From assembly GCF_004379255.2 (NCBI RefSeq), contig NC_056040.1, forward strand, positions 33,529,779 to 33,593,778: 64,000 nucleotides of DNA, given 5' to 3'. Shown in pieces: positions 11,775 to 23,822 of this stretch. Within the stretch, counting starts at the first letter, position 1, and each line of letters starts with the position of its first letter. Source of the stretch: Salvia splendens. Lineage: Eukaryota; Streptophyta; Magnoliopsida; Lamiales; Lamiaceae. The translations under genes and the position numbers were made by a program. The notes under the pieces are model-generated. The model was given only the letters and a program-made list of their open reading frames with translations. It did not search any database and was not told the DNA's origin.

Positions 11775-13840
11775 GTTCAATCCTTTAAAAGTTTGGATTT
11801 GTCAAAAGTTCAATCATTTTAAATGTATCATTTTATCAACTCAGAGTATCATTCTATCAATAAGAAATATCATTTTATCGGCTGCAAGTATCATTTTATA
11901 GGTTAGAAATATGATTTTATAATCAAAAGTATTATTTTATCAACTCAGAGTACCATTCTATCCGGAAAAACTATCATTTTATACAGTAAACCTATCATTT
12001 ATAAGCCAAAAGTATCATCTTAACTACCAATCATTGGCTTCAAAGCATCATTACAAACAGGAATGTACATAACTACATATCAGTAAAAGTATCATTTTAT
12101 TAACTCTGAGTATCATTCTATCCGTCAAAACTATCATTTTATGTTGTAAACCTAACATTTATAAGCCAAAAGTATCATTTTATCAACTTAAAGTATCATT
12201 CTATCATTCAGAAATATCATTTTATCGGCTGCAAGTATCATTTTGTCATTTTATAGGATAGAAATATCATTTTATCTGTTACGAGTAACATTTAACATTT
12301 TATAAACTCAGAGTCTCATTCTATCCGGCAAAACTATCATTTTATACAGTAAACCTAACATTTATAAGCTAGAAGTATCTCCTTAACTACCAAGAATGTA
12401 AAACCTACATATCAATAAAAGTATCATTTTATCAACTCAGAGTATCATTCTATCAATCAATACTATCATTTTATGCAGTAAATCTAACATTTATAAACAA
12501 AAGTATCATTTTATCAACTCAAAGTATCATTCTATCAGTTAGAAATATCATTTTATCGGCTGCAAGTATCATTTTGTCATTTTATAGGTTAGAAATATGA
12601 TTTTATCTACTGCGATGAACATTTATCATTTTATAAACTCAAAGTATCATTCTATCCGGTAAAACTATCATTTTATATAGTAAACCTAACATTTATAAGC
12701 CAAAAGTATCATTTTATCAACTTAAAGTATCATTCTATCCGGCAAAACTATCATTTTATCATTTTTATGTCATTTTATCAACTTATATGCCATTTCTTCA
12801 GCTTATATATCATTTTATAAGGTTAGATTATCATTTTATCAGGTTAAAGTTTCATTTTATGACGAATGTATCATTTTATAAACAAAAGTATCATTTTATC
12901 AATTCAAAGTATCATTCTATCAGTCAGAAATATCATTTTATCGGCTCAGAGTATCATTCTATCCGGTAAAAATATGATTTTGTCAACTCAGAGTATCATT
13001 CTATCGGCCAAAGTATCATTTTATCAACTCAGAGTTTCATTCTATCAGTCAAAACTATCATTTTATGCAGTAAATCAAAAATTATAAGCAAAAGTATCAT
13101 TTTATCATCTCAAAGTATCATTCTACCAGTCAGTAATATCATTTTATCGGATGCAAGTATCATTTTGTCATTTTATCCGGCAAAACTATGATTTTGTCAA
13201 CTCAGAGTATCATTCTATTGGCAAAAGTATCATTTTATCAACTCAGAGTATCATTCTATCCGGCAAAACTATCATTTTATCATTTTTATGTCATTTTATC
13301 AGCTTATATGCCATTTCTTCAGCTTATATATCATTTTATAAGGTTAGATTATTATTTTATCAGGCTAAAGTTTCATTTTATGACGAATGTATCATTTTAT
13401 AAACAAAAATATCATTTTATCAATTCAAAGTATCATTCTATCAGTCAGAAATATCATTTTATCTGCTGTATGTATCATTTTGTCATTTTATAGGATAGAA
13501 TTATCATTTTATCTGCTGCGAGTACCATTTATCATTTTATAAACTCAGAGTATTATTCTATCCGGCAAAACTATCATTTTGTCAACTCAGAGTATCATTC
13601 TATCGGCAAACGTATCATTTTATCAACACAGAGTATCATTCTATCAAGCAAAACTATCATTTTATCTAGTAAACCTAACATTTATAAGCCAAAAGTATCA
13701 TCTTAACTACCAATCATTGGCTTTAAAGCATCATCAGAAACAGGAATGTACATACCTACAAATCAGTAAAAGTATCATTTTATCAAGCAAAACACATCAC
13801 TCTTATTCGAATTTTACTTCACTCTTGTTCACAAAACACT
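11775..13840. repeat. Large intergenic TATCATTTTATCA-type array containing transposase exon fragments
   Basis: About 2 kb of units built from TATCATTTTATCAACTC, TATCATTCTATCCGGC, ACTATCATTTTATGCAGT and AACCTAACATTTATAAGCC, with higher-order repetition. A block with 'tatatgccatttcttcagc' recurs at about 12785, 13310 and again at 17430. Segments at about 12027-12090 and 13707-13770 are copies of the 5' end of transposase exon 2 with its splice acceptor (compare 28935-29000), and a shorter one lies near 12385. The array therefore looks like multiple copies of transposase intron 1. Open frames here are only stop-poor repeat. Confidence 0.85.
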
Positions 13841-13957
13841 AGTTCCTTATTCAGTGAAGTAAATAGATACAACACAACAGTGAATTAAATAGTAAACAAG
13901 ATATTAATGTACAATAAGTACTTGCTATTGAATTTAAATGAAGTTTTCTACAATAGT

Positions 13958-16531
13958 TTATGAACGCTTGAAGTTTACAATCATTTTTTCCACATCTTTG
14001 TTATTTGTTTTCCCACATTCTTCATAATGCTTTGATGCTAGTGACAAGATATTCAATGCCTCATGGTTTTTTTTCTGACAATAATAATGCGCTGCAATAC
14101 TTTGCTCTCAGTCTTTGGAGTATTCCCTTGCTTCTTGCAGTTAATCCACAATTCGAATCTTGTTCACGCTCACCATAATAACATTCCAAATGTCGCATCA
14201 AAAAAACTCCACAATCTTCTACATTTGATGTTGTTCTCCAAGGCATTTTGAGCCTTACTATGCTCGCATACTTTATTGATTTGCTTTGGTTGTGATACCC
14301 CATTTTTGTCAAAAAATGACAAAAAAACAATCTCTGCAATATATCATTATGAATATCAGATGTAGTTCACTATAAAGAGTGCTATACTTCACTGTAATCA
14401 CAAAAATACTTCACTATATATCATGTATACTTACCACATTTCCAGGTATGCCACCATATTTGATTAATACGTCCTCATCGTCAGCATTTTCGAATTGTCA
14501 ATCACCACTATACTTTTAGTACTAAATCTAAAGCATATGGTATAGTAATGTTCTACAGTACATATTGGAAAGAACACCTACATAGATAATAATAATTTCA
14601 GAATAAAAACAATTAGTAATATAACAAAGAATCAATTGTGTTCAGTATTTACCAAATCTACATCGTCCCATTTGAAATACGGAATTTGTTCAACCTCAGT
14701 TTGTAAATTGTCACAGAATCTATCAAATAGAGTCATGAGGTCGACCCCATAAGGCCGGTCAACAATTGTATACAGCTGAAAAATGAGACAAGTCAAATCT
14801 GGATGGAAATAATTGAAAATGATAGGTTCTGGGAATAAAATGATAGTTTCAGTGGGTAAAATGATAAACTTACTAGTTGCACTTGATATAATTATAGTTG
14901 CACTTGATAAAATGATGATTTCAGGGGATAAAATGATAGTTTCAGGGGATAAAATTATACTTTGACTTTATATAATGACATAAATCGTTTAACACACTGA
15001 AATCTTTTGTGTATTAGGAGAGAAACTTCCTGATGCTGCTGCTGATGAAGATGATAGACAAGCATATATATAATCATGCTTTATAATGAACATATACCAT
15101 GCAATTTATTTTTCAAAATTTATATTATTCTTACGGATGGGTATGTTATGAAAAGAGGCGCCTTGATGAAGATAGAGCCATGTATCCTTCCATATTATTC
15201 AAATAAGAAGCCCATGCACTGATCACACCAACTTCTATTAGCGTACGTGGCAATAGTGAACAGAATTCTCTTTTTGTTACCGTTATGACATTATCGTCAT
15301 ACACTATGGCATCCCTATTCAAATATGTGTGTGTGTTAGCACATCTTTTGTATATTTTTCTTCTAAATCAGAACTATAATATAAATCTTACTCATTTGAT
15401 TCATATGTTGTCATAATCCACAAAAAGATTTGGACTCCTTCAAGGTAAACTTGGTTTTGGCCTGGACCATCCTCTCCATTTGTTCAATCCTAGCAGTTGT
15501 CTGTCAGGGCAAGAATGATATGAAAACTTCACTATATAAGACATATAGTTCACTTCATGTTTGTTAAAAGTGTTGGTGAATGGATGAGATATATCATTGC
15601 TTAACACTTACCATGTCTGGATTGTAAACTACTATTTCGGTTGAGGGATTATAATCATTTGTCTCCTGCAAAAAGTGAAATGTGATATAACATAAGAATA
15701 AAAACTCAAAAAAGTAAATAAATTGTTTCCCAAATCTTCAACGTACTGGTTTCTTTCCCAAGTTAATATCAGGCAAAATTGATGTGCCTTCATTCACTAA
15801 TTTGCATTTTTCATCATGGGCTTCCATCATTTTTTCCATAAGCTGAATCCATTCCGGACATCTTCTTGATCCTCTTCCATAGCTTGTGTCATGTTTTCAG
15901 TTTGCTTAGACACAGCTTGGTCCCCTTGATCAACCTCCACACCAACCATCTTTAGTGCATTTATAGCTGCAACTTTGAAGCAATTGGTGTCATTGGTATT
16001 TGCTGGAGCATCCTTTATATACCTCATCATTTTACTAATAGCATCTGCAGCCTCCCTAATTGAACTTTTAATTTCATCACACGAAGGAACTTTATAACTA
16101 ATATCTTTAACACTCTTTCCTTTATCCTGTTTCTTTCTGGCAAGCATTTCTTCTTCATCGTTGGTTTGTGACCTCCCACGCTTTGAGGCTGGAAGACATA
16201 CAAAAAAAGTGGTCAAATTAGTGAATACACACTTAATATAGCTCAAAATTATTCGATGAGATACTAAATAATGATAAACTTCTTCGCATAAACCGCTGAT
16301 TTAGAATCTAAAAATCGCTGAGTTAGGATATGGAACAAGGTATGAAGTAAATTCGAAGAAAATTCATCATGCTGTAATATGTAACTATAAATCTACACTA
16401 AAAAACTATAGAATCTAAAAAAAAGGATAATCGCAGGCAAAATGATAAAATCGAGCAAAAACAAAAGTGAAATAAGTAAAAAACTTCATCCAACCTTTCT
16501 TCGATGATCCTTGAGCGTTTTCCGACGTCAT
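13958..16531 (-). pseudogene. MULE passenger gene 2: Ulp1/C48-type cysteine protease, degenerate
   Basis: Eight exons inferred from splice borders, in minus order: 16531-16495, 16188-15743, 15665-15612, 15500-15392, 15314-15135, 14775-14653, 14577-14435 and 14333-13958. Exon 1 encodes MTSENAQGSSKK as in gene 1. Exon 2 is a paralogue of the acidic 8946-8174 exon, but the plant-mobile-type exon is missing. Exons 5-8 are an Ulp1 (SENP-like, family C48) domain: EHYYTICF carries the catalytic His (14548-14550), VVIDNS the Asp (14497-14499) and VEDCGVFLMRHLE the nucleophile Cys (14211-14213). The family cleaves SUMO-type isopeptides; MULE-borne members have no proven substrate. Frameshifts are visible near 15868, 15155 (one T lost), 14490, 14255 and 14075, so it is not functional although all three catalytic codons survive. 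The stop is at 13958-13960. Confidence 0.75.
14815..15062 (+). repeat. Inverted copy of the mini-exon and its repeat intron inside passenger gene 2
   Basis: On the plus strand this reads AAAATGATAGTTTCAG units, then 'aacacactgaaatctttt', TGTGTATTAG and an acidic mini-exon-like stretch (CCTGATGCTGCTGCTGATG), in the opposite orientation to the gene that contains it. It lies in the intron between exons 15314-15135 and 14775-14653. It looks like a piece of the gene 1 mini-exon unit inserted inverted. Confidence 0.7.
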
Positions 16532-16715
16532 ATTACAGAATTTGGATGGATTTACCTTCGAAACTGAAGAAACTACGGTTTGAATGCGATCGGAGAGTTT
16601 GGAAGCGATTCGAAGGGTTTGAGTGTCAGAGAAATTAAATTTAGCGTCTAGTTCACGTTTTCTATCGACGCGCAAATTTGAAAACGAAATGACAATTTTG
16701 CCCTTATATATTTTA

Positions 16716-17972
16716 TAAACAAAAGTATCATTTTATCAATTAAAAGTATCATTCTATCAGTCAGAAATATCATTTTATCGGCTCAGAGTATCATTCTATC
16801 CGATAAAACTATGATTTTGTCAACTCAGAGTATCATTCTATCGGCCAAAGTATCATTTTATCAACTCAGAGTATCATTCTATCAGTCAAAACTATCATTT
16901 TATGCAGTAAATCAAACATTTATAAACAAAAATATCATTTTATCAACTCAAATTATCATTCTATCAGTCAGAAATATCATTTTATCGGATGCAAGTATTA
17001 TTTTGTCATTTTATCCGGCAGAACTATGATTTTGTCAACTCAGAGTATCATTCTATCGGCAAAAGTATCATTTTATCAACTCAGAGTATCATTCTATCAG
17101 TCAAAACTATCATTTTATGCAGTAAATCTAACATTTATAAATAAAAGTATCATTTTATCAACTCAAAGTATCATTCTATCAGTCAGAAATATCATTTTAT
17201 CGGATGCAAGTATCATTTTGTCATTTTATAGGTTAGAAATATGATTTTATCTATTGCGAGTAACATTTATCATTTTATAAACTCGGAGTATCATTCTATT
17301 CGGCAAAACTATCATTTTATATAGTAAACCTAACATTTATAAGCCAAAAGTATCATTTTATCAACTTAAAGTATCATTCTATCCGGCAAAACTATCATTT
17401 TATCATTTTTTTGTCATTTTATCAGCTTATATGCCATTTCTTCAGCTTATATATCATTTTATAAGGTTAGATTATCATTTTATCAGGTTAAAGATTCATT
17501 TTATAAACAAAAGTATCATTTTATTAATTCAAAGTATCATTCTATCAGTCAGAAATATCATTTTATCGGCTCAGAGTATCTTTTGTCATTTTATCCCGCA
17601 AAATTCAGAGTATCATTCTATCGGCAAAAGTATCATTTTATCAACTCAGAGTATCATTCTATCAGTCAAAACTATCATTTTATGCAGTAAATCTAACATT
17701 TATAAACAAAAGTGTCATTTTATCAACTTAAAGTATCATTCTATTAGTCAGAAATATCATTTTATCGGCTGCAAGTATCATTTTATCATTTTATAGGTTA
17801 GAAATATGATTTTATCTACTGCGAGTAACATTTATTACTTTATAAACTCAGATTATCATTCTATCCGGCAAAACTATCATTTTATATAGTAAACCTAACA
17901 TTTATAAGCCAAAAATATCTATCAGTTTATCAGCTGAAATTATCATTTTATCGGCTGAAAGTATTAGTTTAT
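16716..17972. repeat. TATCATTTTATCA-type array between passenger gene 2 and the transposase
   Basis: Same unit types as 11775-13840, starting directly after the truncated leader of passenger gene 2 (at 'atattttat') and ending just downstream of the transposase stop. It includes a copy of the 'tatatgccatttcttcagc' block at about 17429. Confidence 0.85.
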
Positions 17973-17983
17973 ATCTAATGGCT

Positions 17984-18634
17984 TCAATCTGCCTTCTCAT
18001 TGAATCTACCACAATTTCTTGAATCATGATGACCCATCTCATGACATTTACCACACTGTCGTTTTGGCTTATTTGCCTTCTTTATTGCACTCTCCCTCTT
18101 TGATACCCTGTCACTAGCCGATCCTTTGGTACGAACAACATCTGGAGGATGTACATCAATTACATCAGGTACTGCCATTCCATAAAAATTCTCAACCATC
18201 TTTTTCTTTTCTATGACTGAAGGTGTTTCACAATTTCCAAATATATGCTCTTCCAAATCATCAAGACCAGCACATAACAAAGACAGATGATCCATACTTC
18301 CCTTAGACTTTTGGACTAATCGATAAAAGTTGGAGAACAACTTTTTCTTAACTTCCTGCTTTTCATCCAAATCTGCAAGGTAAAAGATAATAGTATTACA
18401 ATAAATACTATCATTTCAATGACTGAAAAATAGAGTTTTTACAAATAAGGTTAAAATTGAAGCTCACGTTCAAATGATAGTAGCTCCTCAAATGGTAGAC
18501 CATGGGCTGCCTTTAGTAAAGAGCTCTTCAACCACCTTCGACCAAAATATTTCTCAGGAATGAGATTAGCAGACTTATTCTTCAACAAACAAAATATATG
18601 ACACCATAACAAACCAATTCTGGAAAACTTCTTA
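17984..18634 (-). pseudogene. FAR1-type MULE transposase, C-terminal part (SWIM finger and zinc knuckle)
   Basis: This is the 3' portion of the gene whose other exons lie at 27191-28984 and 44366-44390. The exon running from the insertion site (18634) to 18468 encodes the second half of a SWIM finger (SCKKFSRIG, WCHIFC) and the following IPEKYFGRRW segment. After an intron (18467-18373) the last exon, 18372-17984, encodes a coiled region and a zinc knuckle (QCGKCHEMGHHDSRNC), as in FAR1-related MULE proteins. The reading frame here is intact. It is separated from the DDE domain by the 8.5-kb retrotransposon at 18640-27185. Confidence 0.85.
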
Positions 18635-18639
18635 CAACT
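18635..18639. repeat. Target-site duplication CAACT (left copy)
   Basis: CAACT precedes the 5' LTR at 18640 and is repeated right after the 3' LTR at 27186-27190. Five base pairs is the usual Ty3/gypsy duplication. Removing one copy and the element re-joins the SWIM-finger coding sequence. Confidence 0.95.
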
Positions 18640-21378
18640 TGTAATACCCCGACTTTTTCTATCTTCTTATTTATTCTTTAAAGGAAGTCGTTTGTACACC
18701 GGAAAATTTTTCGTCTTTGTTTTGTTTGTCGAGAGAAGAAATATCATTTTGGTGCCTATAACAATTATTCTTTCTCTATCCCAATTTAATTATCTCCAAG
18801 CCCAATTCTTTTTGAAACTATTTCTTTTTTAAGCCCAATTTTGAAGAAGACCAAGTCAGTTTTTATCTCACCAATTTTGAGCCCTTCTCCACTCCCTTTT
18901 CGGTTATCACATTCTGAGAAGGAGAAATAAATCAGTTTTTATTTAGGAGCAAATCTCGGCCAATATCAACAAGATTTTTATTACTCACAATATAGATATA
19001 TATATATATACTGTATATCCCACAACTCCACTCCCGACGGCTTGCTTTCAGTTTCGAAAAGAGGGGAAGAAAGGGAGTTGCTCTGCGTTCCTTTTCGGAT
19101 CAGCAATGGAGTCTGGCGGCGGCATGATTTCGGGTGGAGCAGCAGCTGCGTGATTGGACAGACGGAGGAGCTGCAAAGTGATGAAGTGGAGACGACGGCG
19201 GCGGTCTCACGCCGGAGACGACAACGGCTGGATGGCGCGGTGCAGCGCCAGGAGAGGAGATGACAGAGACGGAGACGCGGATGGATTCGGACGGCGACGA
19301 CTGCTACTCCGATCAGCAGCCTCACAACCAACAACAACAGCGGCGAGCGGACTTCACAGCCCACGACGGCGGTGGAGAAGCATGACGACGCTGTGCAATT
19401 GAAACGGGAAAAGATGGAGAGTTCACGGTCGTGACGACGGTTGCTCGGTGGACAGCGGCTGTCTCGATCTGGAGCAGCGGCGGCTGGACTTCGACAGTGA
19501 AAGAGAGAAAGAGGAGGCGAATAAGGGACAGCAGTGGCGCTCTCCGTGAACAGCCGAGGCTGGATAAACTGGGCAGGCAGCTCGGGAGATGACGAAAGCC
19601 GAGCTGGAGCGATGGAGATAGAAGAGAGACAGAGAGATGAGGTTGTACGCAATTTGAGAGAGATGGGAGACGGAAGGAGGGATCGAGAAGAAGAAGGGGA
19701 CTTCAACTCGAGTTCACTGTTCACGTAAGTTTGAGAAAAAAAGTTGAAGAAGTTTTAGTCCTTGTTTTATCTAAATTTTGGGCCATATTAATAAAATGGA
19801 ATATTGGGCCTTATTGATTTAATTCTTTGGGCCTAATGCATTAATTAAAATATTTGGATTTATTGTTTTGATAAGGAGTTGGAATTGATTTAGGTTAAGA
19901 CAGATTAATTGAATGGAAGATTGGGTCGGAGTACTTTAAATCAATGGGTGACTTCACGAACGCTTTTCGAGGACAGAATGGAACACAAGTTAAGGCTTTA
20001 AACGAACGAGGTGGGCTTTCTAACTAAGTATTTTGTGGGCTTTCGAACTAAAGTTTTACTGTGGGCTTTCGAACTAAAGTGTTTTCAAGAGCTTTCGTTT
20101 TAATATATCGGTTTGAGCATCATGTTATGTGTGATTGATTTATTATATTTATTCCAATGATGAGGCGATATATGTGATCAAAGTGAAAGTGTTGTTGCAC
20201 ATGTTATGTGGTGCTATGTGTTGATTTATTGAGTGATATTATAAATTGCTTGGCCTTGTTGATATGATGTGAGATGATGCTCGACCTATGCAGAAAAATG
20301 ATTTATGTTTCAAATACGTTTTTGAGGAAAATAAAGTTTGCAAAGGGAATATCATGCCATGTTTTTGTTTTGAGAAATGCATATCTGTTTGTTTAGCAAG
20401 GGAATTGTCCCTACTAGACCTATTGAAATCGAATTCGGGTCTGACTAGGGAGTGAGTCCCTACTCAAGCTAGTGTACACCAATGGAGATCGTGAGCCGTC
20501 TTTTGGGTTGGCCGGTCTAGTGATCGAGTTTGCGGCCACAAATCTCGTTGCACAGTATGTTGTTGATGTTGACGAGGTTGATGTTGATGAGATTGATGTT
20601 GATGAGATTGATGTTGATGAGATTGATGTTGATGTTGATGTTGATGATTATTTAGTGGGGAGTGAGTCCTTACTATGAGTTTAATCGAATTCGGGTCTTA
20701 GCAAGGGTGCGTCCCTACTCGGACTAGTGTACATGATGAGGACCGTGAGTCATCGAATTTCGTGCTCGTGGAAAGTGGCCCCTTACACGGCACCCTAAAG
20801 AACAGATATGGCAGTTTCTTAAATAATCAAGGAGAAATGGTTGGTTTGAAATGATGAGGAAAAAGGATTTGAGGATGAGTTGAAAGTTTGTGTTTGAAAT
20901 ATTTTTAGTGTCTCGGGCCTTTTCAAGTTAAAACCCCGAGGTCACTCAATGGTGGCATGATATACACAACTGTTATAAAATTGTTTTGGCATTTGTTCAC
21001 TGAGGGCATCAAGTACTCAGCCCTGCATGTGTTTTCCCTATGTGCAGGTTGAGCGGTGACAAGCGCGGTGGGTGTTGAGCATAAAAGTGAAGAATGTCTT
21101 TTAAATGTTCAGAATATGTTATGTCTTCCTACATAGCATTATTCTACTCTCGAATGCTTCCGCTAAAAGTTGTTATTTTGATTTCATGTATTGTTGAGAT
21201 AGTAATCCCTTTGAGTTGTCAATTGTCGAGATGATACTCTGATTTTTATCCGAGCTATTCCCATTTGTTTCGAGCTATGGTCGAGTTGTGTTGTTTTCCC
21301 CTTTCTTTCCCGCTTCTTTAATCCTCCCCTAGTCGCGATCAACCGTGTTTTCTATCCTTAGAAAATGCGGGCGTGACA
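18640..21378 (+). repeat. 5' LTR of the 18640-27185 element
   Basis: Starts TGTAATACCCCGAC and ends GGGCGTGACA. It contains a GC-rich island (about 19030-19730) that is open on the minus strand and looks CDS-like but low-complexity, a GATGTTGATGAGATT tandem repeat (about 20560-20650), and two boxes shared with the other gypsy LTRs here: the GATCGTGAGC...GGCCGG...AGTGATCG segment at about 20487-20526 and the CTCAGCCCTGCATGTG segment near 21020. Confidence 0.93.
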
Positions 21379-21382
21379 CATC

Positions 21383-22565
21383 TGTCACGACCGCACTTCC
21401 TAAGGATAGGAAGCACGGGAAATCGTGACTAGAGGGGGAATTAAGAAGCGGGGATGAAGGTGGGGATAATCAACTCAAGGCAATACAACTTAACAATCAA
21501 AGAGGAAATTCCATTTAAATCGATCAACGTTTCAAAACCCAAGTCTCATAATGGAAGATAACAGAGTTCAATCATAAGGGAAGTAACAGAGTTCAACAGT
21601 TCAAAGAAAACAACAGAAATTCTGAAAACATTGAGTAGCGGAAGCAATTTTGAGAGTTTGGCTACTACTATGTATGACGACATAATAGCAACCGGAACAG
21701 TGATATAATACGTTCCTGGATCATCGCTCAACATCCTCCGCCTCCCGACCTCGCTCAACCTGCACATAGGGAAAACATATGCAGGGGCTGAGTACTTGGT
21801 GCACCCAGTGAGCTCATGCCCAAAAACATTCACCGTTAAGATATGTCAAGCCATCATCGAGTGAATCCCGGGTTTTACTTTCAAAGGCCGAGAAACACTA
21901 AAGTTCATTTCCTTAAAAAGTGTCCGCGCGGACTAACATCATCCTCCATCATATACCATATCTGAACCATCATGTGAAACGAGACTGTGGCCACAATCTC
22001 GATCACTGGACCGGCCGACCTAGGGGACGGCTCACGATCCCCATCAGTGCACTAGTCTAAGTAGGGCGTAGACCCTAGTTAGACCCGAATTCGTTAACCA
22101 TCAAAGTCTAGTAGAGTTTCATTCTAGTAGACAATCAGATAGGCAGTTTCAAAACATAAACACGGCATGACATACTTATAGAAACATCCTTATAACATCG
22201 TAAGCATATTGATTCAAAGTAAACGTTAAAGAATAAAGCCCACCTCAAAAGCTTATGATTTCCGTAAAATTCCTCGTTCTGACTTTTAGCGTGCGTGCAA
22301 ACTACCTTTTCGGAAAACACATAAAATTCATATCAAACCTCTGTAACGACGATAATTAGAATGCATGCACTCTAATTAAAATCTTTTAATTCTCTTTCTC
22401 GATTTTCGCGCATTTTCGGTTACTCGGCGGCCGCCCAAGGCGTCGCGTACGACGCCGGTCGGCCGCTTACGCTCGTTCTTTCCTCCGTTGGCTCCTCGTA
22501 TCTTCCATAACGTCGAAAATAATTTCTAAAAAAAATTATTTACGCGCATACTTTAATTTCCGTAA
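21383..22565 (-). repeat. Left arm of a 2.4-kb palindrome made of LTR sequence
   Basis: A 1183-bp arm, inverse of 22625-23807, with a 59-bp spacer (22566-22624). Its outer end is TGTCACGACCGCAC, the inverse of the LTR end GTGACA. The arms are not identical (several changes, for example near 22290 and 22435-22450), so this is not simply a read artefact. Open frames in both arms are mirror images and not genes. Confidence 0.93.
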
Positions 22566-22624
22566 TTATTTACCGTTGAAAAAGTATTATCTCATACCTA
22601 GGTAAATCACTCGCCAAAAAGAAC

Positions 22625-23807
22625 TTACGGAAATTAAAGTATGCGCGTAAATAATTTTTTTTAGAAATTATTTTCGACGTTATGGAAGATACGAGGAGCC
22701 AACGGAGGAAAGAACGAGCGTAAGCGGCCGACCGGCGTCGCACGCGACGCCTTGCCCGGCCGCCGAGTAACCGAAAATGCGCGAAAATTGAGAAAGAGAA
22801 TTAAAAGATTTTAATTAGAGTGCATGCATTCTAATTATCATCGTTACAGAGGTTTGATATGAATTTTATGTGTTTTCCGAAAAGGTAGTTCGCACGCACA
22901 CTAAAAGTCGGATCGAGGAATTTTACGGAAATCATAAGCTTTTGAGGTGGGCTTTATTCTTTAACGTTTACTTTGAATCAATATGCTTACGATGTTATAA
23001 GGATGTTTCTATAAGTATGTCATGCCGTGTTTATGTTTTGAAACTGCCTATCTGATTGTCTACTAGAATGAAACTCTACTAGACTTTGATGGTTAACGAA
23101 TTCGGGTCTAACTAGGGTCTACGCCCTACTTAGACTAGTGCACTGATGGGGATCGTGAGCCGTCCCCTAGGTCGGCCGGTCCAGTGATCGAGATTGTGGC
23201 CACAGTCTCGTTTCACATGATGGTTCAGATATGGTATATGATGGAGGATGATGTTAGTCCGCGCGGACACTTTTTAAGGAAATGAACTTTAGTGTTTCTC
23301 GGCCTTTGAAAGTAAAACCCGGGATTCACTCGATGATGGCTTGACATATCTTAACGGTGAATGTTTTTGGGCATGAGCTCACTGGGTGCACCAAGTACTC
23401 AGCCCCTGCATATGTTTTCCCTATGTGCAGGTTGAGCGAGGTCGGGAGGCGGAGGATGTTGAGCGATGATCCAGGAACGTATTATATCACTGTTCCGGTT
23501 GCTATTATGTCGTCATACATAGTAGTAGCCAAACTCTCAAAATTGCTTCCGCTACTCAATGTTTTCAGAATTTCTGTTGTTTTCTTTGAACTGTTGAACT
23601 CTGTTACTTCCCTTATGATTGAACTCTGTTATCTTCCATTATGAGACTTGGGTTTTGAAACGTTGATCGATTTAAATGGAATTTCCTCTTTGATTGTTAA
23701 GTTGTATTGCCTTGAGTTGATTATCCCCACCTTCATCCCCGCTTCTTAATTCCCCCTCTAGTCACGATTTCCCGTGCTTCCTATCCTTAGGAAGTGCGGT
23801 CGTGACA
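22625..23807 (+). repeat. Right arm of the palindrome; abuts the primer-binding site
   Basis: Exactly as long as the left arm. It ends GGTCGTGACA, followed after three bases by the primer-binding site, so this arm sits where the 3' end of a 5' LTR should be. It shares the GATCGTGAGC...GGCCGG...AGTGATCG and CTCAGCCCCTGCATATG boxes with the flanking LTRs but is clearly a different LTR family. Confidence 0.93.
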
Positions 23808-23810
23808 TAA

Positions 23811-23822
23811 TGGTATCAGAGC
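23811..23822 (+). other. Primer-binding site (initiator tRNA-Met type)
   Basis: TGGTATCAGAGC, the common plant Ty3/gypsy primer site complementary to the 3' end of initiator tRNA-Met, three bases after an LTR end. Confidence 0.9.

Noticed and set aside
6740..17972. CRISPR-like appearance of short regularly spaced repeats
   Set aside because: The spacers are themselves repeated, the units vary, and the context is a plant transposon; these are minisatellite-like arrays in introns and spacers.
18981..19724. 247-codon minus-strand frame in the 5' LTR, and its counterpart in the 3' LTR
   Set aside because: Inside an LTR, low-complexity S/R/P, split in the second LTR copy; treated as LTR composition, not a gene.
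21546..23644. Two identical 95-codon frames on opposite strands
   Set aside because: They are mirror images within the palindrome arms and correspond to LTR sequence.
21379..23810. Palindrome as a sequencing artefact (missed adapter)
   Set aside because: The arms differ at several positions and have a 59-bp unique loop, which a simple read-through artefact would not give; reads should still be checked.
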